The notes beneath the pieces were generated by a model. The model made no database searches, was not told the origin of the DNA, and worked only from the letters and a program-made list of their open reading frames with translations. The translations under genes were made by a program, and so were the position numbers. Positions 9,053 to 19,919 of a stretch of DNA of 64,000 nt are shown piece by piece (within the stretch, counting starts at the first letter, position 1; each line of letters opens with the position of its first letter). Source of the stretch: JAXMAF01 sp046350555 (GTDB taxonomy: Bacteria; Planctomycetota; Phycisphaerae; Phycisphaerales; SM1A02); assembly GCA_046350555.1 (NCBI GenBank), contig JAXMAF010000009.1, positions 156,292-220,291 on the forward strand, given 5' to 3'.

Positions 9053-10540
9053 ATGGCACGACTCCCCCACCGCTTCGCTGTGATTGCCGCCGCGTTTTCG
9101 GCCGCCGGAATCGGCGCCGGCGTCCGCGGCGACTTCAACTTCGTGGTCATGCCGCCGACGATCTTCCCCAACTCGCACTTTCCGACGCACCTGGCCGTCG
9201 CCGACCTCGACGGCGACGGCGACCTCGACATCGTCGTTCCCGGACGCGGCGTCGACGGACTCGCCTACATCATGTGGAACAACGGCGACGCCACGTTCTC
9301 GGTACCGACGACGATTCCCGTCGGCGGGCAGACGGACTGGGCCGAGATCGCCGACCTCAACAACGACGGCGTGCTCGACATCGTGCTTGCGGTCCGCTCG
9401 GTGCCCAGCGGCCTCTCGGTGGTGCGCGGTCTTGGCGGCGGCGCGTTCTCGCCGCCGGAGCTCACGCCGCTTGGGCGCGAGATCCGCTCGCTCGCGCCGA
9501 TCGACAGCGACAACGATGGCGACCTCGACCTCGCCGCCGTCGACTACCAGGAATTTCGCCTTCACATCTTCGACAACGACGGCGACGGCGGCTTCAAGAT
9601 CAGCCAGTCGATCCGCCTCAACGAGGAGATCGGTGGATTCGTCTACCCACAGCAGGTCGTCGCCGGCGACATCGACAACGACGGCGACAAGGACCTCGTC
9701 GTGACCGCCATCGGCGCGGGCCGCATCGACGTGGTGCGCAACCGCGGCGACGGCACGTTCGATCCCGAGACGGCGTATCGGCCGCCGCCCTTCACCGGCA
9801 TTCAACCGGGGCTCACCAACTCGGCGCTGGGCGACATCGACGGAGACGGCGATCTCGACATCGTGACCCCTTGGATCATGGGCTTCAACTTCCAGCGCGT
9901 CGGCTTCCTGATGAACAAGCTCAGCGAGGGACTGCCCGCCGAGTTTGGACCGATGTTCAGCACCGAGGCGAGCTTCAGCGGCATCTCGTGGGTGCCCGCG
10001 CTCGGCGACCTCGATGGCGACGGCGATCTCGATCTCGCCATCGGCTACGGGTTGCCCGGACCGGTCGTGTTGTTGGAGAACAAGACGCCGGGGCCCGGCG
10101 CCGCGCCCGTCTTCGGTCCGCCGCAGACCGTCTTCGCCGGCCAGTTCGCGCGCTACATCGCCATCCGGGACTTCGACAACGATGGCGATCTCGACCTTGC
10201 GGTCGTCGAATCGCCGGGAAGCGCTGTCTGGATCCTGCTCAATCAGGCGATCGCGGGCTCGCCGACCGATGCGCCTGGCGGCGGGCCGGCCGGTGCGCTC
10301 GCCGCGGCACGCCAGGGAGAGGCCCCATCCGCCGCCGGGCATGGATTCGTCGAGAAGCAGCCACCCGCTCCACCGAACCTGTCGCCGCCGCGGTTGCTGG
10401 ACCGCAACGGAGACGCGCAGATCGACAACGCCGATCTCGCGGTCGCCCTCGGCGATCGCGGCGCCGTCGGCGGCATTCCGGCGCCGAAGCCCGCGTCGCG
10501 GCCGGATTCGACCCCGAGCAGCGCAGGAGGTGCGCGATGA
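9053..10540 (+). CDS. Exported FG-GAP/VCBS repeat protein
   Basis: 495 residues. After a signal peptide (residues 1-~24) come at least six calcium-binding beta-propeller repeats recognisable by DLDGDGDLDIV, DLNNDGVLDIV, DNDGDLDLAAV, DIDNDGDKDLVV, DIDGDGDLDIV and DFDNDGDLDLAV. The Pro-rich C-terminus holds a degenerate single loop, DRNGDAQIDNADLA, related to the dockerin-like tags of neighbouring proteins. It is expected to be extracellular; such propellers usually bind or adhere. The ATG at 9053 has AGGA about seven bases upstream and starts directly with the signal sequence. The stop codon overlaps the ATG of the next gene (ATGA), so the two are translationally coupled. Confidence 0.85.
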   Translation: MARLPHRFAVIAAAFSAAGIGAGVRGDFNFVVMPPTIFPNSHFPTHLAVADLDGDGDLDIVVPGRGVDGLAYIMWNNGDATFSVPTTIPVGGQTDWAEIADLNNDGVLDIVLAVRSVPSGLSVVRGLGGGAFSPPELTPLGREIRSLAPIDSDNDGDLDLAAVDYQEFRLHIFDNDGDGGFKISQSIRLNEEIGGFVYPQQVVAGDIDNDGDKDLVVTAIGAGRIDVVRNRGDGTFDPETAYRPPPFTGIQPGLTNSALGDIDGDGDLDIVTPWIMGFNFQRVGFLMNKLSEGLPAEFGPMFSTEASFSGISWVPALGDLDGDGDLDLAIGYGLPGPVVLLENKTPGPGAAPVFGPPQTVFAGQFARYIAIRDFDNDGDLDLAVVESPGSAVWILLNQAIAGSPTDAPGGGPAGALAAARQGEAPSAAGHGFVEKQPPAPPNLSPPRLLDRNGDAQIDNADLAVALGDRGAVGGIPAPKPASRPDSTPSSAGGAR

Positions 10541-11730
10541 CGAACGATTGCATCTCACACGGATTCGAGTCGACCTCCATGCGTTCGACCCCTTGCCCAC
10601 AGCGGCATCTCACGGCGGAATTGGGTTGGGTGGGGCGCGAGAATCGACAGGGACGCGCATCACGTCGTCCGACCAGCGCGCCTTCGAGCGCTCGCGATGC
10701 GCTGGCCCGTCGCGGGGCGCACGCGCTCGCGGCGCTCGCGGCCATCGCCTCGGTGGTCGTCGCCAGGGCGGCGAACGCCCAGTGCGGCCCTGGCGCCGGC
10801 GACTGCTATCGCCCGCACGACGAGCCGGGATGCTTCGGCATCGCCTGCTGCAACGAGGTGTGCACGCTGTCGCCCGACTGCTGCGACAGCACGTGGGATC
10901 AGTTCTGCGTCGACGTCGCCACCAAGCTCTGCGCCGACATCCCCTGTCCCGATCAGGGCGGCTGCTTCGACGTGCATGACGGAACGGGCTGCATCGACGA
11001 GAGCTGCTGCAACTTCACGTGCCTCTTCGATCCTTTCTGCTGCGTCGGCCAGTGGGACTCGTGGTGCGTCGACCAGGCGGTGCAGCTCTGCAACGCGACG
11101 CCGTGCACGGTCAACGTGCCGCCCGGCGCGGTCGTCGAGGCCGAGGAGTGCAAGCAACGGCTCAACGATGGCTGCAACATGGCGTCCCCGGGCTTCTCGG
11201 GCGTCGTGTGCGGCGAGGTGCTCACCGGCACCTCGTCGACGGGTTCGCCCCGGGACACCGACTGGTACGCCCTCTCGCTCAACGCCGACGCCGTGGTGAC
11301 GCTCACGATCTCGCCCGAGTTTCCCGCGGAGATCATGTTCGTGAAGGGTCCGTGCGAGGCGACGCGGGTGATCGGCCGCCAGTCGACCTACAACTGCACG
11401 CCCGCGCAGCTCACGGCGGTGCTCGACGCCGGATTGTGGTATCTCGTCGTGAGCACCGCGACGGAACCGCGTCCGGTCAGCCGCGGGATTCCCTGTCCCG
11501 ACGACGATCCCATGACTCCGCCGGGGTTCTTCGGCAACCACTACGTCGTGTGGATCGACTGCGCGCCGCAGGTCACCGCCGCCGACCTCAACGGCGATGG
11601 CGTGGTCGACGGCGCCGATCTCGGCCTGATGCTCGGCGCGTGGGGCCAGTTCGGCGGCATCGCCGATCTCGACAACAGCGGCGTCGTGGATGGCGCGGAC
11701 CTGGGGATCCTGCTCGGATCGTGGACGTAG
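10537..11730 (+). CDS. Exported Cys-rich protein with C-terminal dockerin-like tag
   Basis: 397 residues as read from ATG 10537, which has a strong AGGAGG six bases upstream and overlaps the preceding stop. The first ~45 residues are unusual: they are encoded by a copy of the interspersed repeat (10561-10663) and precede the signal-like helix (ALAALAAIASVVVARAANAQ). Two Cys-rich modules follow (GCFGIACCNEVCTLSPDCC... and GCIDESCCNFTCLFDPFCC...), each ending in WD-x-x-C-V. A beta-sandwich like the pre-peptidase C-terminal domain is next. The final ~50 residues have two calcium loops, DLNGDGVVDGADLG and DLDNSGVVDGADLG. A start inside the repeat, nearer the signal helix, is possible. The stop is 18 bases from the convergent sulfotransferase gene. 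Confidence 0.82.
   Translation: MTNDCISHGFESTSMRSTPCPQRHLTAELGWVGRENRQGRASRRPTSAPSSARDALARRGAHALAALAAIASVVVARAANAQCGPGAGDCYRPHDEPGCFGIACCNEVCTLSPDCCDSTWDQFCVDVATKLCADIPCPDQGGCFDVHDGTGCIDESCCNFTCLFDPFCCVGQWDSWCVDQAVQLCNATPCTVNVPPGAVVEAEECKQRLNDGCNMASPGFSGVVCGEVLTGTSSTGSPRDTDWYALSLNADAVVTLTISPEFPAEIMFVKGPCEATRVIGRQSTYNCTPAQLTAVLDAGLWYLVVSTATEPRPVSRGIPCPDDDPMTPPGFFGNHYVVWIDCAPQVTAADLNGDGVVDGADLGLMLGAWGQFGGIADLDNSGVVDGADLGILLGSWT
10561..10663 (+). repeat. Interspersed ~110-bp repeat, copy A
   Basis: Starts about 20 bases after the stop at 10540 and reads GGATTCGAGTCGACCTCCAT then GCGTTCGACC, a central TTGCCCACAGCGGC and the G-rich core GGAATTGGGTTGGGTGGGG. It is highly similar to the reverse complement of the sequence at 13355-13574 and 29854-29966. 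This copy is translated in frame as the N-terminus of the Cys-rich protein. Confidence 0.8.
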
Positions 11731-11748
11731 CGACGCGGCTGGCCGGTT

Positions 11749-13221
11749 TCACCGGAGCGCTTCGCGAAGGGTCGCGAGATGGCGGTCGTAGTCGGTCGCG
11801 ATCCCGGCCCGACCGTCGGGCACGAGGTCGCGCATCGAGCCATCGGGGAGCGTCACCGTCGAGACCCAGCTTCGCGCCGGCGCGAGCATCGCCTCGGTCC
11901 ATGGACGCCCGACGAACTCCGCGAGCCGCCGCGCACTCGCCTCCGGCCTTGCCAGCAGCTCCTCGTACGCGACGTCGAGGATCGGCGCATCGATGGTCGA
12001 CTTCCAGTGCGACATCAGCCGGTTTGCATCGCGGATGAACGCCCCGATGTGCTCGAGGCGATGCTGGAACGGCAGCGCCGCGGTCGTCAGGTGCATGAAG
12101 GTCGCGACGCCGATGTCGAGGGGGTCGCGCGTGCAGTGGACGATCCGCACGCCCGGCAGCATCCGCGAGATCAGGCCCAGGTTGCACATGTTCATCGGAA
12201 GCCGGTCGCTCACGAGCTTGGCACCGGGCCGCACGGCGCGAAGACGGTCGAGGTACGCCGATCCTCGTTCGGTCAGCGCCGACTCCGTGAGCGACGACGG
12301 CCGCGTGAAGTAGGGCATGCCCGACGCGACGCCACCTTCGAGGTCGCGCGCCGCGAGGATCAGGTCGTTCTGTTCGCCCGCCGCCGCCGACTCCGGCAGC
12401 GCGGCGAGCATCGACGCCACGAGGCCCCGTCCGGTGCGCGGCATCCCGACGATCAGGATCGCCGACGACGCATCGACGGCGCCGCGCGCCGCGGAACGCG
12501 TCGCCTGGGTCGACCACCCGGCGATCGCCGCGTCGACCGAGGCGCGGTTGCGCTGTGGATCCCAGCTCGACGAGACGCCGGTCCGCGCCGTCTCGATGGC
12601 CCGCCACGCCTCGTCGTGCTCGCCGGCGACGTCGAGCACGAAGCCCAGTGCGAAGCCGAGCTTGATGCGCGTCGTCGGCGCCAGCTCGGCGTTGGAGAGC
12701 AGCTTGCGGATCGCGGCGGCGCACTCCCGCTCCGCGCCGATGCGCGGCGAGAGCGACGCGAAGACGAGCGCCACCGCCGGAATCTCGCCCGCCTGTCCGC
12801 GCACCGGCTCCAGCACGCGCAGCGCACGCTCGGGATCGCCCGTGAAGACGAGCAGCTCGCTCTTCGACGCCGTGAACGTCGGATTGAGCGGCGACATCCT
12901 GAGGGCCTTGTCGATCAACTCCTCGGCCTTCGCCCAGTTCCCCTCGCGCTTGTAGGTGAGGTGCAGGTCGTGGACGAGCATGGGCGAGTTCGGGGCGAGC
13001 TTCAGCGCCTTCTCCATCTGCCTGCGCCCCTCGTCGACCCGCCCCATGTTGAGGAGGCAGTTCCCGAGCCGGCCGATGAACTCCGGGTTGTTGGGAGACG
13101 TGCGCAGGAGCTGCCGGTACGTGTCGGCCGCGGCGCTGAAGCTTCCGCTGCGGTGCAGTTGGCTCGCGTGCGTGAAGAGCTGCTGCATGGAGGGCTGTGG
13201 GGAGAACATGGGGGAGACCAT
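11749..13221 (-). CDS. TPR-sulfotransferase
   Basis: 490 residues. The N-terminal half (about 10-200) has TPR-like helical repeats (FSAAADTYRQLLRTSPNNP, MEKALKLAPNSP, IDKALRMSPLNP). The C-terminal half is a sulfotransferase: the 5'-phosphosulfate loop is the segment AILIVGMPRTGRG near residue 270 and the 3'-phosphate motif is VHCTRDPLDIGVATF near 370. It would transfer a sulfuryl group from PAPS; the acceptor is unknown, but TPR-sulfotransferases in planctomycetes are commonly linked to exported or surface material. The start at 13221 is chosen because upstream codons run into the terminator hairpin; ATG 13209 is an alternative. Convergent with the Cys-rich gene. Confidence 0.85.
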   Translation of the reverse strand: MVSPMFSPQPSMQQLFTHASQLHRSGSFSAAADTYRQLLRTSPNNPEFIGRLGNCLLNMGRVDEGRRQMEKALKLAPNSPMLVHDLHLTYKREGNWAKAEELIDKALRMSPLNPTFTASKSELLVFTGDPERALRVLEPVRGQAGEIPAVALVFASLSPRIGAERECAAAIRKLLSNAELAPTTRIKLGFALGFVLDVAGEHDEAWRAIETARTGVSSSWDPQRNRASVDAAIAGWSTQATRSAARGAVDASSAILIVGMPRTGRGLVASMLAALPESAAAGEQNDLILAARDLEGGVASGMPYFTRPSSLTESALTERGSAYLDRLRAVRPGAKLVSDRLPMNMCNLGLISRMLPGVRIVHCTRDPLDIGVATFMHLTTAALPFQHRLEHIGAFIRDANRLMSHWKSTIDAPILDVAYEELLARPEASARRLAEFVGRPWTEAMLAPARSWVSTVTLPDGSMRDLVPDGRAGIATDYDRHLATLREALR

Positions 13222-13299
13222 AGGAAGCGGGACCGTGCGGGCTCGACCGAAGCGGCCCGACCGTGCACCGAGGCGCGCCGGGGATGCACGGCGATGAAA

Positions 13300-13327
13300 A
13301 AACGCCGGCCGTTGCCGGCCGGCGTTT
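13300..13327 (-). terminator. Rho-independent terminator
   Basis: An 11-bp perfect stem (AAACGCCGGCC / GGCCGGCGTTT) closes a 6-nt loop. On the minus strand it is followed by six T residues (A-run 13297-13302 on the plus strand). It lies about 245 bases past the stop of the FG-GAP gene at 13572, beyond the repeat block, and just upstream of the sulfotransferase start. Confidence 0.8.
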
Positions 13328-13354
13328 CGCGCGTTCGCAGGTTCGGTGGGTCGC

Positions 13355-13574
13355 GTCATGCGCGTCCCAGTTCATCCTCGCACCTCACCCAACCCAATTC
13401 CGCCGTGAGACGCCGCTGTGGGTAATACGCATCCCAGTTGACTCTCGCGCCCCACCCAACCCAGTTCCGCCGGGAGGTGCCGCTGTGGGCAAGGGGTCGA
13501 ACGCATGGAGGTCTACTGGAATCCGCAAAAGGCGTCGAACGCATGGAGGTCGACTGGGATCCGCATCCGCATCA
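13355..13574 (-). repeat. Interspersed repeat, copy B, partly triplicated
   Basis: The block holds one truncated copy (13355-13423), one near-complete copy (13424-13525) and a third partial copy (13527-13574). Each repeats the modules GGATTCCAG/GACCTCCATGCGTTCGA, CCCACAGCGGC and GGGTTGGGTG(G) on the minus strand. It touches the stop codon of the FG-GAP gene at 13572 and reads in the same direction as that gene. Confidence 0.8.
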
Positions 13575-15290
13575 GCCCCAGTTCGCGAGCAGGACGCCGA
13601 GATCGGCGCCGTCGACGAAGCCGTCGCCGTTGAGATCGCCGGTGCAGCATCCGGCGGGGCACGGGCCCCAGCCCGCCAGCATGATGCCGAGATCGGCACC
13701 ATCGACCAGGCCGTCGCCGTTGAGGTCGCCCGTGATCAGCCCCGGCGAGATGTTGAAGTTCTTCGTCGGGCCGGTCGCGACGTTTCCGGCGCGGTCGGCG
13801 GCGACGACGAAGTAGCTCACCGTGCCACAGGTCTCCTGGACCGGGATGACGCCGCGCCATTCGCTGTTGCCGACCCACTTCATGGCGACCGACTGGTCGG
13901 CGCCGCCGTCGACGCTGTAGTGCAGCGCGATCGGTCCGGGATAGAAGCCGCGATCGCTCGTGTGACCGTCGTAGACGATGGTGCGCACCGCGAAGGGGCC
14001 CGCCGTTCCACCGACAAGGACGGTGTCCGAGACGGATTCCGTCTTCACGATCTTGGGCGGGATCGTGTCCACCGGGCCCGTGGTGTTGATGTAGATCTTG
14101 TTCGTGAAGACGCCCGACTCGCCCTGCGCGGTCACCACGTCGAGGCGCCCGTCGCCGTTGTAGTCGGCGACCTCGATGTCCAGCGACGAGTCGCTCACGC
14201 TCGGCATGATGCCGGTCGCCTGCGTGAAGAGCGCGCCCGGATCGCTCGCCACGCCGCCGTTGTTCCGGAAGACACGCTCGGAGGATCCAAGCGAGGCCAC
14301 GATGTAGTCGAGGTCGCCGTCGTTGTCGTAGTCGAAGAACTTGCTGTCGTTGTCGTCGATGGCGGCGTTGGGCGAGATCTCGCTGGAGATGTCCGTCCAG
14401 AGGCCCGGCATGTTGTTCTGGAGCAGCAGGTCGGTGCCGCCCTGGATCGAAAGCAGGTCGAGGTCGCCATCGCCGTCGATGTCGCCGAAGTCGTACGAGT
14501 AGCTGTTGCCGCCGCCGGGGAAGGTCGTCGCCGTGAACTTGCCGGTGCCGTCGTTCAGCCACAGCTTGCTGGCGCCGGCGCGGCTGCCGACCTGGATGTC
14601 CAGGTCGAGGTCGCCATCGACGTCGGCGAAGAGGCAATCCTGCTGGTCGGAGATGTTCCCCGCGGGCAGGTTGGTCGCGGTGACGTTGGTGTAGTGGCCC
14701 GTGCCGTCGTTGAGGAAGAGTCGCGGCTGGCCGGTGCCGAATCGGTTGGTCGCACCGCTGTTGCAGAAGAAGAGGTCGAGGTCGCCGTCGTTGTCGATGT
14801 CGGCGAACTGGGCGCGGGCGCTGCTCATCGTGAGCGCCGGCAGCCGCGCCGCCGTCTCGTTCGCGAAGTTGCCGCTGCCGTCGTTGATCAGCAGCAGCGG
14901 CTGCTTGTTGAAGTCCTGCGCGAGGATCAGGTCCCAGTCGCCGTCGCCGTCGCAGTCGCCGGCCTCGACGCCGCGGAACCAGCCGGTGACGCCCGGAGCG
15001 CGCGTGTCGGTCTCGTCGACGAACTTCGCAGTGGCCTCGTTGATCCGGTTGACCCAGATGCGCGGCTTGAGGGCGACGCCCTGCGCGCTGTAGCCCTGGC
15101 CGTTGGCCCAGACGATGTCGAGATCGCCGTCGCCGTCGATGTCGACGGAGGTGAGCTGGTTCGAGTAGTCGCTGTTGGTTGCGGATGGAAAGAGCGTCGT
15201 GGTCTGCTGCACGAATTGCTGGGCACCGGCGACGGTGGCCAGCGCGCACGCGGCGGCGGCGGGAACGATGGTGATGGATCGCAAGGACAC
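13572..15290 (-). CDS. Exported FG-GAP/VCBS repeat protein with dockerin-like tag
   Basis: 572 residues read from a GTG at 15290, which has AGGAGG nine bases upstream; a TTG two codons later is an alternative. A short signal peptide ends at ATVAGAQ (about residue 23). Then come at least seven FG-GAP/VCBS calcium loops (DIDGDGDLDIV, DCDGDGDWDLI, DIDNDGDLDLF, DIDGDGDLDLL, DYDNDGDLDYI and others), forming one beta-propeller of about 330 residues. A beta-sandwich segment (RTIVYDGHTSDRGFYPGP) and two C-terminal loops DLNGDGLVDGADLG and DLNGDGFVDGADLG complete it. It is expected outside the cell, with no enzyme motif. Downstream lie the repeat block and the terminator at 13300-13327. Confidence 0.87.
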   Translation of the reverse strand: MSLRSITIVPAAAACALATVAGAQQFVQQTTTLFPSATNSDYSNQLTSVDIDGDGDLDIVWANGQGYSAQGVALKPRIWVNRINEATAKFVDETDTRAPGVTGWFRGVEAGDCDGDGDWDLILAQDFNKQPLLLINDGSGNFANETAARLPALTMSSARAQFADIDNDGDLDLFFCNSGATNRFGTGQPRLFLNDGTGHYTNVTATNLPAGNISDQQDCLFADVDGDLDLDIQVGSRAGASKLWLNDGTGKFTATTFPGGGNSYSYDFGDIDGDGDLDLLSIQGGTDLLLQNNMPGLWTDISSEISPNAAIDDNDSKFFDYDNDGDLDYIVASLGSSERVFRNNGGVASDPGALFTQATGIMPSVSDSSLDIEVADYNGDGRLDVVTAQGESGVFTNKIYINTTGPVDTIPPKIVKTESVSDTVLVGGTAGPFAVRTIVYDGHTSDRGFYPGPIALHYSVDGGADQSVAMKWVGNSEWRGVIPVQETCGTVSYFVVAADRAGNVATGPTKNFNISPGLITGDLNGDGLVDGADLGIMLAGWGPCPAGCCTGDLNGDGFVDGADLGVLLANWG

Positions 15291-15988
15291 CTGGCAGTAC
15301 CTCCTGGGGGGTTGGCTGAATCGGGCGGCTGGAGGATGAACCGATACCTGCGCGCGGACGGCTTCAAGGGCCGAGCGTCCGCCAACCGCCCGCAGGACAG
15401 TCGGATCATCCGGGACGTCCAAGCGACGCCCAACCGGGGAGATGCAGGATACTGGCCGCGACCCTTCCCACAAAGGGGGAAGTCGAGCGAGCCGCCACCG
15501 AAACCGATCCGAGCCGGAGACCACGGCGCCGCCATGCGACCGATATCGTCGCGCCGGAGTCGCCGAGTCCCGTTGCGCTCGCGACCGCTCGTCGCCACCA
15601 CGCCATCGCCGGGACGATTTCGGCGCAACGGCAAAGGGCCGATCTGCACGTCGGCCCTCCGCCTTGGAATGTCCGTCGAATCGTCCGTCCGGACGCGCCT
15701 GCATTCCGGGGCAGGTCGCTCGTCCGTCGGCCATCGTCGTCCCGCGTTCTACGAGCCTCGCGCCTCGAATGTTCCCCGCCGGTCGGCCACGGCGCGCACC
15801 CGGCGCGCGGGCCGTGGAGTCGCGCGGCGAACCCAACGGGCGCTGGAGTGCCAGGAACCGCCGAACTGTGAACTTGTTCACAATCCGACCTCGTTGACTT
15901 GGCCGTTCGACGGACCTTGCATGGCTTCGGGAGCCGACGCGATCACGCGCCCCCACCGCTCGATCGACTTCATCCCACGGAGGTCTTC
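15291..15988. other. Gene-free interval with one inverted repeat
   Basis: About 700 bases between the divergent FG-GAP gene and the small membrane gene. Open frames here have no recognisable protein features. The only structure seen is an 8-bp inverted repeat AGGGCCGA / TCGGCCCT with an 8-nt loop at 15635-15658, not followed by a T-run on either strand. It presumably holds both promoters; none was identified with confidence. Confidence 0.5.
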
Positions 15989-16594
15989 ATGGCCCTTCCG
16001 CTCCAGGCGAACGCATCGGCGTCGACAGACGCGCGGCGCGAGTCGGTGTCGCATCAGCTCGCGCATGCGCTGGTTGCGTTCTTCCGACCCGTCTTCCTGA
16101 TCTTCCTCACCGCGACCATCGTGCTCATGGCGACCATCTGGCCGCTTGCGGTCGCCACGGGACTGATCGCCATCCTCGCCGGTGGCGTCGTCTGGATCGC
16201 CGGCCGCGTCGAGGATCACACCGAGGCCGGCGCGTCGGGCGTCGCCCGGCGCGTCGCGGCCGAGGCGCTCGATGGCGGCCGGACGAGGCCGCGCGCCGAC
16301 GACGACGGCGCGGAGAGCGCCATGGAAGCGTTCGACGACCAACCCGTGATTCCTGGCGGGAGCCTCGACGATCGCATCGTGTGGCGCGAGACGCGCACCA
16401 TCGGGGGAATCGCCATCGGGCTGGCGCTGCTCGCGGTCGTCATCGGGCTGTCGCTGTTCCAGTGGCCGATGCTGGCGCTGGGCATCGGCATCGTGCTCAT
16501 GTACATGGCCCTCGTCACCTTTCCGGCGTGGGCGGCGTGGATCGAAGGCGACGTCGAGGCGACGACCGAGGCGGCGCGGCACCAGGACGCCTGA
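15989..16594 (+). CDS. Small multi-pass membrane protein of unknown function
   Basis: 201 residues. Two adjacent hydrophobic segments lie at about residues 28-72 (PVFLIFLTATIVLMA and ATGLIAILAGGVVWIAG). A hydrophilic, acidic middle part (~75-130) follows, then two more helices at about 138-185 (GIAIGLALLAVVIGLSLF, LGIGIVLMYMALVTFPAW). The start is supported by GGAGG six bases upstream. No conserved catalytic or transport motif is visible. It is convergent with the LEA14-like lipoprotein gene and not in an obvious operon. Confidence 0.75.
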   Translation: MALPLQANASASTDARRESVSHQLAHALVAFFRPVFLIFLTATIVLMATIWPLAVATGLIAILAGGVVWIAGRVEDHTEAGASGVARRVAAEALDGGRTRPRADDDGAESAMEAFDDQPVIPGGSLDDRIVWRETRTIGGIAIGLALLAVVIGLSLFQWPMLALGIGIVLMYMALVTFPAWAAWIEGDVEATTEAARHQDA

Positions 16595-16701
16595 AGCGCG
16601 CCGCGCGATGTCGGCGGCGCGGCGCCGATCCGGTTGGTCGGCCTCTCCGCATGGGCGCGCGGCTTCCATCGCGACGTCGCGCCGCATGCGTCGGCGCCTG
16701 C

Positions 16702-17565
16702 TCACGGCGCGTCGCGCACCGACGTCGATCCCGACCGCTTGAACGGCGAGCCGATCTCTCCATACGGAGTCCTGATTCGCAGGTCGCCGGAGACCTCGTA
16801 CGAGGCGTTGCCGGACGAGGCCATGCCCATCATCGCGCGTCCGACGTTGAACGTGGAGACGGAAACCGGAAGCTCGACCTGCTCCGTCTCGCCGGGCGCG
16901 AAGGTCATCGGGTTCACCTTGCCGCCGACCAGCGACTTGCCGCCGAGGGAGACCGCCCACTTCAGCCGCTTGAGATCGATCGGGAAGGTGTTCGTGTTCG
17001 TGACCGCGAGCGTCACGACGCCGCTGGCGCCGAAGACGCCGCTGTCGTTCCATTCGACGTCCACCACCTCGACCAGCGGGAGCGCCGGCACCGGGAGTTC
17101 GCCCGTCTTCTCCCCCTCGAGCTCCGCCGCGCCGCTGCCCGGACCCGTCCCCGCGGGATTCGTCATGGCCGTCGCCGCGACCGTGTACGGCAGCACGCTG
17201 CCCGGCTTCAGCGAGACGACGTTCATCGCCAGGTCGGTGAAGCGAAGCGTGACCGGCACCGTCTCCTTCACCGCGCTCTTCGCCGCGACCGTCGCCGGCG
17301 CCGGCACCGGACCGGTCACCGCGGGTTGCGGCTCGTTCGCGAGGGTGATCCCGTAGTTGAACGATTCGACGGCCATCGCCTCCCTGGTCGGATTGTTCAG
17401 CTCGACGTCGACGAGGAGCTTCACACCTTCGAAGGTCAGGCCATCCAGCCGCGTGTCTGTGACGCGAACGTTCGGCTCGGTGCCGTAGACGGACGAGCAT
17501 CCAGGGACGAACCCGAGAGCGAGGGCGGCAACGGCGAGGGCGATGCGTCGGAGCATGCGGCGCAT
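16702..17565 (-). CDS. LEA14/WHy-like lipoprotein
   Basis: 287 residues. A lipoprotein signal (hydrophobic stretch then FVPGC, Cys about residue 23) indicates membrane anchoring through diacylated Cys. Two beta-rich halves follow with the water-stress/hypersensitive (WHy, LEA-2) pattern: LLVDVELNNPTREAMAVESFNYGI near residue 50 and a second related half, VVTLAVTNTNTFPIDLKRLKWAV, near 190. LEA14-type proteins are associated with stress tolerance, but in bacteria the role is unclear. The gene starts 15 bases after the thiC stop on the same strand, so it is probably cotranscribed with thiC. ATG 17556 is an alternative start. Confidence 0.75.
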   Translation of the reverse strand: MRRMLRRIALAVAALALGFVPGCSSVYGTEPNVRVTDTRLDGLTFEGVKLLVDVELNNPTREAMAVESFNYGITLANEPQPAVTGPVPAPATVAAKSAVKETVPVTLRFTDLAMNVVSLKPGSVLPYTVAATAMTNPAGTGPGSGAAELEGEKTGELPVPALPLVEVVDVEWNDSGVFGASGVVTLAVTNTNTFPIDLKRLKWAVSLGGKSLVGGKVNPMTFAPGETEQVELPVSVSTFNVGRAMMGMASSGNASYEVSGDLRIRTPYGEIGSPFKRSGSTSVRDAP

Positions 17566-17580
17566 GCTAACCCGACTCGA

Positions 17581-19626
<2,046 letters not shown>

Positions 19627-19713
19627 CGTCGTCTCCTTCGTCGCCCCCGCTCCGGCTCGCAAGTGGCGGCCAGGGACGAGAGAGGCGACGCGACGGCAAC
19701 GAAGCCCGCGCGA

Positions 19714-19804
19714 CGCTCGCTTCCCTCCGCCGGTGCGAACCGGATCAGGTTCAACGGGTGCATCTCAGCGGACGGCCAAAGGCCGCCTGCGCCCCGAGCG
19801 AACG
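19714..19804 (-). promoter_or_regulatory. TPP riboswitch (THI element)
   Basis: On the minus strand the conserved aptamer parts appear in order: CTCGGGGCGC, a variable GGCGGCC hairpin, CTGAGATG, ACCCGTTGAACCTGATC, CGGTTCGCACCG and GGCGGAGGGAAG. The closing P1 helix pairs CGTTCGCT with AGCGAGCG (one G-U pair). It lies about 90 bases upstream of the thiC start, which fits thiamine-pyrophosphate repression of thiC. Apart from this the gap 19627-19919 holds nothing recognised. Confidence 0.95.
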
Positions 19805-19919
19805 GCGCGATTGTAGCGGACGCCACGACACCGCCGAGGGCGATGCCCCGTGGCACCGGCGGCGATCCGACCATCGATGCAGCAGCGCCTCGGCGCGCAG
19901 GGATCGTCACCGGCGCCGG

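Noticed and set aside
15442..15897. Possible small gene in the 15.3-16 kb gap
   Set aside because: The translation is Arg/Pro/Ser-rich with no hydrophobic, catalytic or repeat features, and no ribosome-binding site.
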